Shown piece after piece: positions 1 through 9,700 of a DNA stretch of 16,953 bases. The first letter of the stretch is position 1, and the number at the start of each line of letters is the position of its first letter. Location of the stretch: contig CAIUYS010000531.1 of NCBI GenBank assembly GCA_903903365.1, forward strand, positions 1 to 16,953, in the 5' to 3' direction. Source of the stretch: an uncultured Methylococcaceae bacterium (GTDB lineage Bacteria > Pseudomonadota > Gammaproteobacteria > Methylococcales > Methylomonadaceae). The notes below the pieces were generated by a model. It did no database searches. It saw only the letters and a program-made list of their open reading frames with translations, and was not told the DNA's origin. Position numbers and translations under genes: made by a program.

Positions 1-906
1 ACCAAAGCGCTTGGACAATAGTCTTTGCAAAGCCAGTATTTCGCCTTCTTGCCGGCCTTCTTGCCTGCCCTCTTGCCTGCCCTCTTGCCTGCCCTCTTGC
101 TTGCCTTCTTGCTTGCCTTCTTGTTTACCTTTTAGCTCACCTTCTGCTATATAGGCCAGTGCCCATTGTTCCAGTCTATCTGCCAACATGACTTTTATCT
201 CCTGTAAATCGTCTACTTGGGGTAATAAGATACCGTAGTTTGGTTTTCTCATCAATGTGGCGCGTATCCATAACGAAAACATGCGCCGTAAGTCGGGTCT
301 ATCGGCTAGCCAATCGATTAACAGGCTTATCAAGCCTTCCATGGTTGCCGGGTTGTCTGCTTGCTCAAATCTAAAGACGGCGGCCACCAAGTTGTTAAGT
401 GATGCCAATTCTGCATTGCTGTAAGCGTTTTCGTCAATCAGTAAATATTTAAGATGGGGTTTAAACTGCTCTACCAAGCCGGGTACGACGGGAATTAAAT
501 CGGCAACATCGGTAACCGATGTCCAGCGTTGGCTACCATTATAAAGCACTATGGGTAATATCGGTGGTAAACGACCCTCTGCCAGCACATCACCGCGCTT
601 TATTAAATCCTGATACAGCAGGCCGATATAGACCATCATGCGCAGCGCCATATATTTATCAACACTACTTTGAAATTCAATCAACAAATACAGGTAAACC
701 CAATCTTCACCGACTTTAACCTTCCAGACGATATCATCTTCGCGTTGTTGAAAATCATCACTCACATAAGAGCCCGGCACCTTCTCAAGTGTAGAATAAT
801 CCAAGCCATGCAACCAATCATCCGGTATAAAACCCATAATAAGGTCTCGAACCAACTCCGGATTTGAAAATAAAAACTTGTAACTGCTATCGTGTGTTTT
901 GCTCAT
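1..906 (-). CDS. Rpn-family recombination-promoting nuclease / putative transposase (PD-(D/E)XK), 3' end outside window
   Basis: I translated the minus strand by hand from the ATG at 906-904; 302 codons stay open to base 1, so the gene is partial. The protein begins MSKTHDSSYKFLFSNPELVR, the usual opening of Rpn/PDDEXK transposase-like proteins. Residues about 55-80 hold the likely nuclease core: acidic REDD (55-58) and an E-x-Q pair in LIEFQS (E77, Q79). Near the C-terminus (about 260-287) come seven EG(K/R)Q tetrapeptides, then EILALQRLLSKRFG, which resembles the start of the DUF4351 tail common in this family. Known Rpn proteins are DNA endonucleases that promote recombination in E. coli; the biological role is not settled. 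An in-frame ATG 45 nt upstream (951-949) is possible, but neither start has a clear ribosome binding site, and the downstream one gives the family-typical N-terminus. It has no evident functional link to the plus-strand genes. Confidence 0.85.
   Translation of the reverse strand, partial: MSKTHDSSYKFLFSNPELVRDLIMGFIPDDWLHGLDYSTLEKVPGSYVSDDFQQREDDIVWKVKVGEDWVYLYLLIEFQSSVDKYMALRMMVYIGLLYQDLIKRGDVLAEGRLPPILPIVLYNGSQRWTSVTDVADLIPVVPGLVEQFKPHLKYLLIDENAYSNAELASLNNLVAAVFRFEQADNPATMEGLISLLIDWLADRPDLRRMFSLWIRATLMRKPNYGILLPQVDDLQEIKVMLADRLEQWALAYIAEGELKGKQEGKQEGKQEGRQEGRQEGRQEGRQEGEILALQRLLSKRFG
45..128 (-). repeat. 12-bp tandem repeat, seven units, inside the Rpn gene
   Basis: Seven consecutive 12-nt units (plus-strand form CTTCTTGCCTGC with small variants: 45-56, 57-68, 69-80, 81-92, 93-104, 105-116, 117-128). 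The unit is a multiple of three, so copy-number change would add or remove EG(K/R)Q tetrapeptides without a frameshift. Such a Glu/Gln/Lys-rich linker before the C-terminal tail is common in Rpn/DUF4351 proteins. Confidence 0.9.
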
Positions 907-962
907 CGGCAGATTATAAACCAATACACTTTTAGATAAATAATTAATCATAACTAGTATGA

Positions 963-1080
963 GCATCGCGCACCACAACCATGTCATAGAAATAAATCCA
1001 ATAGGCACAAGGTAAAAAACAATAATAGAGTGTGGTGCAAATAAAAGCGTTTAATGGATGCGATTTTAGGTGCGCGATGC
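963..1080. repeat. 12-bp inverted repeat pair (GCATCGCGCACC / GGTGCGCGATGC)
   Basis: GCATCGCGCACC at 963-974 is the exact reverse complement of GGTGCGCGATGC at 1069-1080, with 94 bp between. The right arm also sits in a local palindrome (TGCGCGATGCGCA, 1070-1082). This could be the ends of a small non-autonomous element or two dispersed copies of one REP-like family in opposite orientation; no flanking duplication is obvious. Confidence 0.55.
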
Positions 1081-1116
1081 GCAACCCACCAATGGATTTT
1101 AACGCTCCTCCCTTTA

Positions 1117-1262
1117 TCGTTCCCAGGCTCCGGCGTCGAATTAGTAAGTTCTCAAATTTCGGTGTGGGTGTGTAGCAGTCTGGAGTTGCTGTCGACGCTG
1201 GAGCGTCGGAGCCTGCATTCCCACGCCGGAGCGTGGGAATGATGAGTGTCGGAGCGTGGGAA
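1117..1262. repeat. cluster of REP-like palindromes (TTCCCACGC...GCGTGGGAA family)
   Basis: Several units of one palindromic family: a partial copy at 1117-1140 (TCGTTCCCAGGCTCCGGCGT), a short hairpin CGACGCTGGAGCGTCG at 1193-1208, a 26-bp near-perfect palindrome at 1216-1241 (arms CATTCCCACG and CGTGGGAATG), and a further half unit GGAGCGTGGGAACGA at 1251-1265. Related sequence recurs at 1348-1373, 3487-3556 and 16853-16862 in this window, so this is a dispersed extragenic repeat. Confidence 0.8.
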
Positions 1263-1347
1263 CGAGAGAGGATGGGACGTGGGGTCGAGAGGGTGGGGCT
1301 AGTAGTCGCTTGGCTTTATAAGCCGTTAATCATCTTTAAATATTTAT

Positions 1348-1396
1348 CGTTCCCACGCTCCAGCGTGGGAATGCAGTCAGCGACGCTCCAGCGTCG
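1348..1396. repeat. REP-like palindrome pair
   Basis: CGTTCCCACGCTCCAGCGTG begins a 26-bp palindrome at 1348-1373 and is followed by CGACGCTCCAGCGTCG at 1381-1396. The second is the same hairpin as 1193-1208 in the opposite orientation, so 1193-1396 as a whole is flanked by inverted copies. Confidence 0.8.
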
Positions 1397-1640
1397 CAAG
1401 CCTTGTGTATTCCGGTTATGTGGGTTTGGCTGGATATTGGCGCTTGGGAGCAAGTTTAAAAGAATTCGATAGGCAGCTTTTTTCTATAGTTAGAAAAACA
1501 TGGATCATAGTCTGTCACGCTTTTGCGTTTTCAGGCAAAGTAAACCAATTAATCGCCATAATTTACCAGTTGCTCATTAAATAACGTAGTCATAAACTTA
1601 CATTTCTTAATCCTGTCATAAAACCTTAACTTTACTTTTA

Positions 1641-1646
1641 TATAAT
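1641..1646 (+). promoter_or_regulatory. possible -10 box for the tpsB transcript
   Basis: A perfect TATAAT lies 54 nt before the tpsB ATG in an AT-rich stretch. No convincing -35 hexamer stands 16-18 nt upstream, so either the promoter depends on an activator or the match is accidental. A 5-bp stem (GGCAT/ATGCC, 1648-1661) follows directly and would lie near the 5' end of the transcript. Confidence 0.35.
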
Positions 1647-1699
1647 GGGCATAGAGATGCCTTCGTGGTGAGGGCGCAGATAAGTTTTAACCAATACGC

Positions 1700-3352
1700 A
1701 TGCAATTAAATCGTAATAAACGTAGTCGAGTTTTGGCCTGGATGGTCTGGAGTGGCTTTACTCTGGCGCAGGCAGTGCTTGATGTCAGCGCACAAGAAGC
1801 GCCTCAGTCAGTAGCCACTGACGGTGAGGCGCAAGCCGCGCCCAAGCAACCTGCAGCCAGTTTCGATTTATTTGAATTGCGGGTAAAGGGCAACACCCTG
1901 CTGGACAAAAAACAACTGGAACGCACTATCTATCCATTTTTGGGCCCGAAAAAAAGCATTGATAACGTTGATTTGGCACGCACTGCGTTAGAAGATTTGT
2001 ACCGGTCGAAGGGTTATCAAACTGTATCGGTGGATATTCCCGAGCAAGACGTAAAAAACGGTATCGTTTATTTACAAGTGGTCGAAGGCAAGGTGTCACG
2101 CCTGCGCGTTAAAGAAGCCCGTTATTTCTCCCTCGATAAAATTAAGGCTGGCGTGCCGGAACTGGCCGAAGGTAATGTGCCTCATTTCCCAACCATGCAA
2201 AAACAATTGTCAGAGTTGGGCGGGCAAAGCGTTGACCGTAAAGTTCAACCGGTTTTGCGGGCAGGGGACACGCCGGGTACGCTGGAAGTTGATTTAAAAG
2301 TAAAAGACGAGCTGCCCTTGCATGGCCGGGTAGAGCTTAATGGTCGAAATACATCCAGCACATCGCGTCTGCGTTTGGTGACGTCATTGCACTACGACAA
2401 TCTCTGGCAGGCGATGCACAGTGCATCGTTAATGTATCAGGTTTCACCGGAGAATAGTTCGGAAGTGAGTGTTTGGGCGGGTACTTATGCGCTGCCCCTG
2501 TTTAATACGGGTGTCCGACTGGCGCTTTATGGCGTTAATTCTGCTTCAAGTGCGCAAATAGCCAGTGCCGGCGCATTGTCGGTCATTGGTCAAGGTAGTA
2601 TATTCGGAGCCAGACTGGTAATGCCCTTTAATCCGTTACAGAATTATTTTCATAGCGGCACGGTGGGTGTTGATTACAAGTCATTTAAAGAGAATTTAAA
2701 TCTGCTGGGCTCCGATACCATCGCGACACCTATTGCTTATACCCCGTTTTTGGCGCAGTACACCGGCAGTTTTCGCACGGAGCAATCATTAAGCAGTTTC
2801 GATTTGGGGGCGCATTTTTCAGTACGCGGATTGGGTAACGAACAGGCGCAATTTGAAAGCAAGCGCTATCTGGCCAAAGCCAATTATATGTATGTAACCG
2901 GTGACCTGAAGTTTCAGCATGATTTGCCGCTGGGCATGCAAATTAACAGCCATGTTTCCGGCCAGGTTGCCGATTCACCGCTAATCAGTAATGAGCAGTT
3001 CTCGCTGGGCGGTGCTTTGAGTGTGCGAGGTTATTTTGAAACCCAGGCGCTGGCCGACAACGGGGTGTTTGGTTCGATGGAATTGTATTCGCCACATTTG
3101 GGTTTGGATAACTGGGATCATCTTAACAGCATGAAATTAATGGCCTTTGTTGATGCAGGCCAAGGCTGGATAAAAAGTCCACTGCCGGGTAATGTAAGCG
3201 GCAATACACTTAGCAGCGGTGGTGTTGGTTTACATTTTCAGTTATGGAAACAGATCAGCGGTGCGCTGGATATGGGTGTTCCGTTTGTGTCATTGGCACC
3301 GGTTAAAAGCGGCGATCCGCGCTTGCATTTTAATATAGCCACCGAATTTTAA
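1700..3352 (+). CDS. TpsB outer-membrane transporter of a two-partner secretion system (ShlB/FhaC/HecB family)
   Basis: This 550-aa protein should secrete the neighbouring TpsA across the outer membrane. A signal peptide covers about residues 1-31 (basic RNKRSR, hydrophobic core, probable cleavage after DVSA). A first POTRA domain (POTRA_2, about 55-131) contains FELRVKGN...LDKKQLE and ends near YLQVVEGKV; a second POTRA-like segment spans about 132-205. The remainder, about 206-550, is an Omp85/TpsB-type beta-barrel with alternating strand patterns. Hallmarks visible are the VRGY motif at residues 442-445 (L6 loop, needed for secretion in FhaC), FVDAG at 483-487, and a C-terminal Phe as in outer-membrane barrels. 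Length matches the family's usual 550-590 aa. An in-frame TAA at 1688-1690 makes the ATG at 1700 the first possible start, although no strong Shine-Dalgarno is seen. The order tpsB then tpsA is known from shlBA/hpmBA. The 404-bp gap to tpsA is unusually long for such a pair. Confidence 0.95.
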   Translation: MQLNRNKRSRVLAWMVWSGFTLAQAVLDVSAQEAPQSVATDGEAQAAPKQPAASFDLFELRVKGNTLLDKKQLERTIYPFLGPKKSIDNVDLARTALEDLYRSKGYQTVSVDIPEQDVKNGIVYLQVVEGKVSRLRVKEARYFSLDKIKAGVPELAEGNVPHFPTMQKQLSELGGQSVDRKVQPVLRAGDTPGTLEVDLKVKDELPLHGRVELNGRNTSSTSRLRLVTSLHYDNLWQAMHSASLMYQVSPENSSEVSVWAGTYALPLFNTGVRLALYGVNSASSAQIASAGALSVIGQGSIFGARLVMPFNPLQNYFHSGTVGVDYKSFKENLNLLGSDTIATPIAYTPFLAQYTGSFRTEQSLSSFDLGAHFSVRGLGNEQAQFESKRYLAKANYMYVTGDLKFQHDLPLGMQINSHVSGQVADSPLISNEQFSLGGALSVRGYFETQALADNGVFGSMELYSPHLGLDNWDHLNSMKLMAFVDAGQGWIKSPLPGNVSGNTLSSGGVGLHFQLWKQISGALDMGVPFVSLAPVKSGDPRLHFNIATEF

Positions 3353-3411
3353 GGCAACAGAATGGCTAAAGAAACAGGTGCAAAACACTTGATCTTCTTA
3401 CCCCCTTCTCC

Positions 3412-3598
3412 GTAAGTATTCAGCCTTCCTGTTTTAAAGAAAGGAGTTAGGCAGTACGCAGGAAAATATCCCCCAGGATACGCCTGGTTCCCACGCTCCG
3501 CGTTGCGTGACGCGGGAGCGTCACTTTCGGCATTCCCACGCCGGAGCGTGGGAATGATAGGGTGGGAGTTATTTGTTACGACTTGCCTGAATACTTAC
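3412..3598. mobile_element. putative MITE-like element with 12-bp inverted ends
   Basis: GTAAGTATTCAG (3412-3423) and its exact reverse complement CTGAATACTTAC (3587-3598) bracket 187 bp lying wholly between tpsB and tpsA. The interior has no coding potential and holds a REP palindrome (3487-3556). I see no clear target-site duplication in the flanks (TTCTCC and CACAAC). It might instead be two dispersed repeats in opposite orientation. If it is an insertion, it explains the long gap between the two secretion genes. Confidence 0.5.
3487..3556. repeat. REP-like palindrome inside the tpsB-tpsA gap
   Basis: GTTCCCACGCTCC (3487-3499) pairs with GGAGCGTGGGAA (3543-3554), and the right part alone forms a 26-bp palindrome (3531-3556) very close to that at 1216-1241. 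As RNA this would fold into a strong stem, and it could weaken read-through from tpsB into tpsA or protect the upstream message. Confidence 0.8.
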
Positions 3599-3683
3599 CA
3601 CAACGCCAGGATTAGCGTCTGGCAAGAATTTATTGATAGTGTCAAACCTAATCTCGTTATCTGACGGGCTTAGAAACCGGCGG

Positions 3684-3700
3684 GTCTTGTTTGCCAAGAC
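3684..3700 (+). promoter_or_regulatory. hairpin in the tpsA leader
   Basis: GTCTTG (3684-3689) and CAAGAC (3695-3700) form a 6-bp stem with a 5-nt loop 56 nt before the tpsA start codon. No T-run follows directly, so it is not a standard terminator. I do not recognise a known riboswitch class around it. A possible TTGATA -35-like hexamer lies upstream at 3633-3638 but has no good -10 partner. Confidence 0.4.
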
Positions 3701-3744
3701 GGCGAGGTTGTCACTCACTTATTTACGTTAATTTTTTTTTGGTA

Positions 3745-3748
3745 AAGG
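3745..3748 (+). promoter_or_regulatory. ribosome binding site deciding the tpsA start
   Basis: AAGG in GGTAAAGGTTACAACC sits 8 nt before the ATG at 3757. The longer frame opening with TTG at 3691 has no such site, and its extra residues would put charged and Cys-containing sequence ahead of the signal peptide, so the ATG is preferred. A run of nine T (3732-3740) lies just upstream of this site. Confidence 0.7.
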
Positions 3749-3756
3749 TTACAACC

Positions 3757-6700
3757 ATGTCCAACAGACAGCAGCCGATCGCATCTAAATCTTCAGATGA
3801 TTTTTTTAGACTCAAACCTCTCGCTGCCGGCGTGCGGATTGTCATCGCGGGCGGATTGTTTGTGGGGTCAGGTGTAGCACCGGTCAATGCAGAAGTTCCC
3901 TCGCCGTTACCTGTACCTACGGGCATAGTTCAGTTACCGACAGAGCTCGTTGTTCCGCCGATTCTAACCCCTACGGCCCATGATATTATCCCTGTTCTTG
4001 ATAAGGTAACACATGGGCAGGCCACTGCCATTATTAATGGTCACGCCATGACCATTAATCAGATTACCGACAAAGCAACCATAGACTGGAAAAGCTTTAA
4101 TATCGATAAAGGTTACAGTGTTAATTTTGTACAGCCGTCATCGTCATCGATAGCGCTAAACAATATTCATCAAGGTGATGCAAGCAAAATTTTGGGGTCG
4201 CTGACTGCCAACGGCCAGATTTATTTATATAACCAAAACGGATTTGTATTTGGTAAAGATTCGGTGGTCAACACTAATAGCTTGCTGGCGAGTTCGCTAC
4301 AGATTACCGACGAGGTATTTAGTCGCGGTATCACCCGAGTATTTGATGAAGACGGGCGCGCAGCTTTGGCAGTTGAACCTGGCAGTGGTTTCGATCCAAA
4401 AACCTCGGCCATTCTAATTGAAGCCGGTGCGAAAATTCATACCGATAAAAATGGCCGAATCATTATCGTTGCTCCCACGATAAACAATAAAGGCTCTTTG
4501 TCCAGTGACGAACAAGGGCAAATTATCCTGGTTGCCAGTCAAGACAAAGTTTATTTGCAAGCAGCCAGTAAGGATAGTCCTTTCGCAGGTTTGGTCGTTG
4601 AAGTGGATGCCGGTGGTTCTGTGACCAATGCCGGAGATATTCTGGCAAAGCAGGGTAATATTACGATGGCCGGTTTTGCCGTCAACCAGCAAGGCCGAAT
4701 GAGCGCAACAACGTCTGTAAATGTGAACGGTTCCATACGACTGTTGGCACAAGAGGGGCATGGCAAGTTGGGCGATCAATTGATCGCTACCAGTACCTCT
4801 CGTGCAAAGGCTCTGGATGACGGTCTTGGCACCGAGGCAAAAGTAACTTTTGCACCGGGTAGTGTAACGCAGGTAGTTGCTGATGCGAATGGCGGCAGTG
4901 CCATTGACGAACAGTTACAGCCCGAGTCGTATATGGAGGTATCTGCAAATATGGTGCAGTTACAAGCGGGATCATCCCTTAAGGTGACGGGTGGTAAAGT
5001 TGCTATGACCGCCACTGATAATTTGGCTAATCCTGCGCTCGGGCATAGCGGTCGAATCTATGTAGAAAAAGATGCCCTTATTGATGTATCGGGCACAAAA
5101 GGCGTTGCCGTGGCTATGGCGCGAAATGTCGGCCAGATTTCGGTACAAAGTTTTGAATTACGTGATGCGCCATTACAACGAACCGGCGTCTTAAAAGGTG
5201 AAACGGTTAGCGTCGATCTTCGTAAGCCGACCAGTATTATTGATACCAGTGGTGCATTAGCCCGAATAACACGTGGTATTGACGAACGTTTGGGAGTAGG
5301 TGGGCAGATCAATGTAACGGCCAGCGGCGATGTTATTATCAATGACGGTGCCAATGTCGACATTTCCGGTGGTTCAATTAATTATCAAGACGGTTATATC
5401 AACACGACCAAGCTGATAAACGATTTTGGCCGTGTTGTCGATATTAGTGCGGCTGATCCCAATGAACATTACGCCGCTATTTTTGGTGTCGTTACCGAAA
5501 ACCACGCAAAATGGGGCGTCTCTACCGTTTGGAATATTCTTGATCAATTTGGACAAGGCCAGTTTCAGCAAGGCTATGTAGAAGGTAAAGCGGCAGGTGT
5601 GATTGATATAAAAACTCCGCTCTTGGCCTGGAATGGCAACTTAAGCGCAGGAACCCGTATTGGCGAAACGCAGCGATCAATCGCCAACATGCCGGCCGGT
5701 GGAACTTTCGCTGTAGATTTGTCAGCTTTTCAATCATTGCAGAATGTTCTTTTTCAGACTGACAAAAATAATCTGCAAATTGCACTAAATGATAAGTTTG
5801 CTACACAAGCCAATAACAAACCGGTTGATCTTGTTTTGACAGAGGCTTTGTTTAAGGGAACCGGGGTTGCAAATGTTTCAGTTAAAACCTGGGGTAACTC
5901 GACAGTAAGTTCTGGCACATCCATTAACTTGACTCCCGGTGGGAAAATTTCTCTGGAAGCAAGTAGTATCAATATAGATGGAAATATTAAAGCGGCTGGC
6001 GGAGCCATTAATCTGACCGCAGCAACTAATGATACTCTGCCTGTAGCGGGACAATTATCGGTTGGTAAAAATGCGGTTCTGGATGTGTCGGGTAGATGGA
6101 TTAATGATGTACCACAAGGTTTAGGCGCAATACCTACCGATCCTCTGGCTATTGATGGCGGAAAAATAACGTTAAAAGCACAAGGTGATTTACTGGCGGA
6201 TGCAGGATCAGTGATGCGGGCTGATGGCGGAGCCTGGCTTAATTTAGCGGGAAGATTGACTGCCGGTAAGGGCGGAGTTATCGATTTGGCAGCAGTAGGT
6301 TCAAACGGATCGTCTTCTATGTTACGTGTTAATAGTGAGCTGTCTGCTTATGGCTTGGCTAAAAATGGTACTTTATCGTTAAGCAGTGACAAAATTCTTG
6401 TCGGCACGGCTAATAGTGCCTTGGATGATGTGCCTCATGCTTTGGTTTTGGGTGTTACTAACGGTAATTTTGATCTTTTGCCGGAGCTGGGGTTTAGTAC
6501 CATTAATTTAAATGCCAATACGGGCGACCTAAAGATTAAAGGCGATGTTTCGTTAGATCTCAAGACTAAAAACATTGAGTTGCAAAATGGCTTTAGGAAC
6601 ATGAAAACAGGCAGTTCGATTCGTGATTTTTCTGACATTGTGTTATTGCCGGACTATTTACGAAGCCCATTAACGTTAAATTTGGCAGGAGCTACAGGTA

Positions 6701-9700
6701 TTGTTGTTGAATCAGGAAGTTCAATTGTTGCGGATAAAGGTTCAACGGTGGGTCTTACAGTAACATCGGGCAGTATTTTTGTCGATGGCGCGATTAAAAC
6801 TGCCGGAGGTAATATTAATCTTGCTATTAATACCGCACCTCAGCTTGAATATGATGCAACTCAAGCGATATGGCTGGGTAAAAATGCCGAGCTTTCCGTT
6901 ATAGGCGATACCCGCTTAAATCCTGTTGATGTATTGGGCCGTCGTACCGGAACCGTAATGGATGGCGGCAAAATAACGCTTGATGCAACGCGTGGTTATG
7001 TGGTTCTGGAACATGGATCATTGCTTGATGTGTCTGGCACGCAGGGGGTGCTTGATATACAACAACCCGTTGCCTCGGGCTTTGGCAATAATTATGTGGC
7101 AACCCCGATTGCTTCCAATGCCGGCACTGTAAGCATTAAAGCAGCGGAAGGCATTGTCCTGGACGGCACTATTCAAGGCTTTGGGGGGTCTGCAACTACT
7201 CACGGTGCACGTCTTGATTTAATCATGGATAGATCTTTTCGGAAGCCACTGACTACCTCTATACTGTTTCCAAAGGGCTCGTTAGATTTTAATATTGTAC
7301 AGGCCGCCCAAAGCAAGTTGGATCAGAGTGTCCAGTTTGGCAGTGTTATACCTGCGGCGCTTAACGGGCAAACAACGATCAGTGCTGACAAGATTGAAGA
7401 AGGTGGAATTTCTGACCTTAGGATAACGACGTCAAATGATAGTACTACCTCTAATAATGTAAAATTTTTGGGTGACGTAAATCTGACGACCAAAGAACGG
7501 ATCAGTATCGATGCTCAAGGTTTGGAATGGTCTAACGGCACACATTTCGGTACGGTCAATTTTAACACGGCTTATTTAAAAATAGGTTCATCGTTAAATC
7601 GAGATGTCGTTGGCTTGCCAACTACCGGGGCAGGTATATTAATAACAAAGGCTCAGTGGACGGAATTATCCGGGGCGACTCGTTGGGATGCGTTTAGTGA
7701 TATCACACTACATAGCACCCATGATTTACGGACGGTTGGTGTGCGTGTTGATGGTGAGCAAAGAGACTTTCTGGGGGGCTTGGTAACCGCTGCTAATTTA
7801 AATTTACAGGCGAGTCAGATTTATCCATCAACCTTAAGCAACTTTACCTTTGCCATCAAGAATAATCCGACCGGTGAAATTACCGTAACCGGTTCGAATA
7901 CAGATGCTTCGCCTTTATCGGCGGGCGGGATGCTAAACTTTACAGCGCCGGTTATTAACCAGAACGGCATCATTAAAGCACCTTTAGGTACCATAAATTT
8001 ATCCGCGACCAATAAGCTAACGTTAGGTGAGGGTAGTGTTACTTCCGTTTCAGCAGCCAATTTATTAATTCCTTTTGGCGTGACAGCGGGTGGACTTGAT
8101 TGGCTATATCCACTGGATAGTTCCAGAAATTTGCTTTACAACACGCCGCCGGAAAAACATGTGGTCTTAAATGCACCGGAAATTACTTTACAGAAAGGCA
8201 GTGTGATAGATATTTCTGGTGGCGGTGATTTGCAGGCTTATGAATTTCAACCGGGTGCGGGCGGTTCTTCTGATTATCTTCAACCTGGCAGTGCTTCTTA
8301 TCAAGGTGGCTTTGCAATAATGCCATCGCTTGGGTCGCAACTCGCACCGTTTGATCAATTCCAGAGTGCCGGATCAGCCTATGCACCGGGCAGTACCATT
8401 TATTTGAGCGGGAGTGATCAATTACCGGCGGGTCAATATACTATTTTACCGGCCCATTATGCACTACTCCCGGGTGCATTTTTAATAACGCCTCAGGCTA
8501 ATTCACAAGATCGCAGCTTTACGTCGTATACCAAAGACGGTTTAGCCATTGTCGCGGGTTATCAAATGCTGGCGGGAACATCCGTTCAAGAATCACGTAC
8601 CAGTGCTTATAAAATAGAAACATCCGCTCAAGTCAAGTTACATTCTCAATATGATATTCAAACGGCTAATAATTTCGCTACACAATATGCACTGAGAAAT
8701 GCAACCGGTGTGCCGTTATTACCAGTGGATAGTGGCCAAATATCAATAATTGCCCAAACCCAATTGTTATTGGATGGCACTATTAAGTCTGCTTCTCCTA
8801 GTGGTCGCGGTGCCAGAATGGACATTGCGGCTGACAACATTGAAGTTGTCACCAGTCTGGATTCAGACAATACAACAGGTACACTTCAGATTTTGGATAG
8901 CGCCTTGAGCAAGTTAAAGGTTGACAGCTTATTGCTGGGTGGGGCTCGTAAAAGAAATATTGATGGCTCTACTGATGTGAGTGTTACTTCAAACACGGTT
9001 AGTTTTGATAGTGGTACGCAACTTCTGGTTACCGATCTTATTGCTGCTGCAAAACAAAAAGTAGAAGTTAAAGCTGGCGCAACACTGGAAGTCAAAGGAG
9101 CTGTTAATACCGGCGATTCCATTTTCAATATAATCGGTAATGGTGCATTGTTGCGGTTATCAGCTGACAATCAGATTGCTTTAAACAGGACTTTAGCTTC
9201 TGGTGCCACTGGCGAACTGGTTATTAATCCAGGAGCAACCCTTAAGGCATCCAAATCAATGCTGCTGGATGCCAGTCAATCAACCAGGCTGGAGGGCGAT
9301 ATTCTAATGAACGGCGGTTCGTTAAACTTAAGTGCGAATGCCATTAACATGGGGGATGTGGCAGGATTGGCCGGTAATGCCTTAAATTTAAGCAATCAAA
9401 AGTTCTTGAATTTGTCTGTTGACGAACTAATTTTAAACAGTCGCGGTACTGTTGGTTTTTATGGTGATGTCGGTCAGGTTGATGTAAGTAACAATCTGAT
9501 ACTGGGCGAGGATGGTTTACAGGCTCCGCTTAAATTTGATCGCTTGGTTATTAATGCCGCCGGTTTTGCAGGTTTTGGCAGTAGTCGACAAGCGGCCAGA
9601 ATAGACGCTAATAATCTGACCTTGGCAAATCCGGTGAACGCCGTCTCAACGGCTACAGGTAGCGGGCAAGGTAATTTGGATTTAATGGCAGCCAATTTTA

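Larger units (their letters stand above)
907..1699. other. intergenic region with palindromic repeats, no credible gene
   Basis: About 790 bp between the divergently placed Rpn gene and tpsB. It holds a 12-bp inverted repeat (963-974 with 1069-1080), several REP-like palindromes between 1117 and 1396, and near the right end an AT-rich stretch with a TATAAT box. Short open frames at 1054-1242 and 1233-1472 consist largely of the palindromic repeats, have no recognisable protein features and are not called. From about 1470 to 1640 I see nothing specific beyond AT-rich sequence suited to a promoter region. Confidence 0.75.

Noticed and set aside
1233..1472. 79-aa open frame in the first intergenic region
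   Set aside because: It is mostly translated REP palindrome sequence, with no homology I recognise.
3691..3756. Upstream extension of tpsA beginning at TTG 3691
   Set aside because: It has no ribosome binding site, overlaps the leader hairpin and poly-T, and would place 22 odd residues before a good signal peptide; ATG 3757 has AAGG 8 nt upstream.
3600..3756. Riboswitch upstream of tpsA (for example a cyclic-di-GMP class)
   Set aside because: Apart from one 6-bp hairpin, the conserved loops and receptor motifs of known classes are not visible.
4414..4779. 121-aa antisense open frame and the many other minus-strand frames across tpsA
   Set aside because: They are shadows of the long tpsA frame: they overlap each other, lack start signals and recognisable domains.
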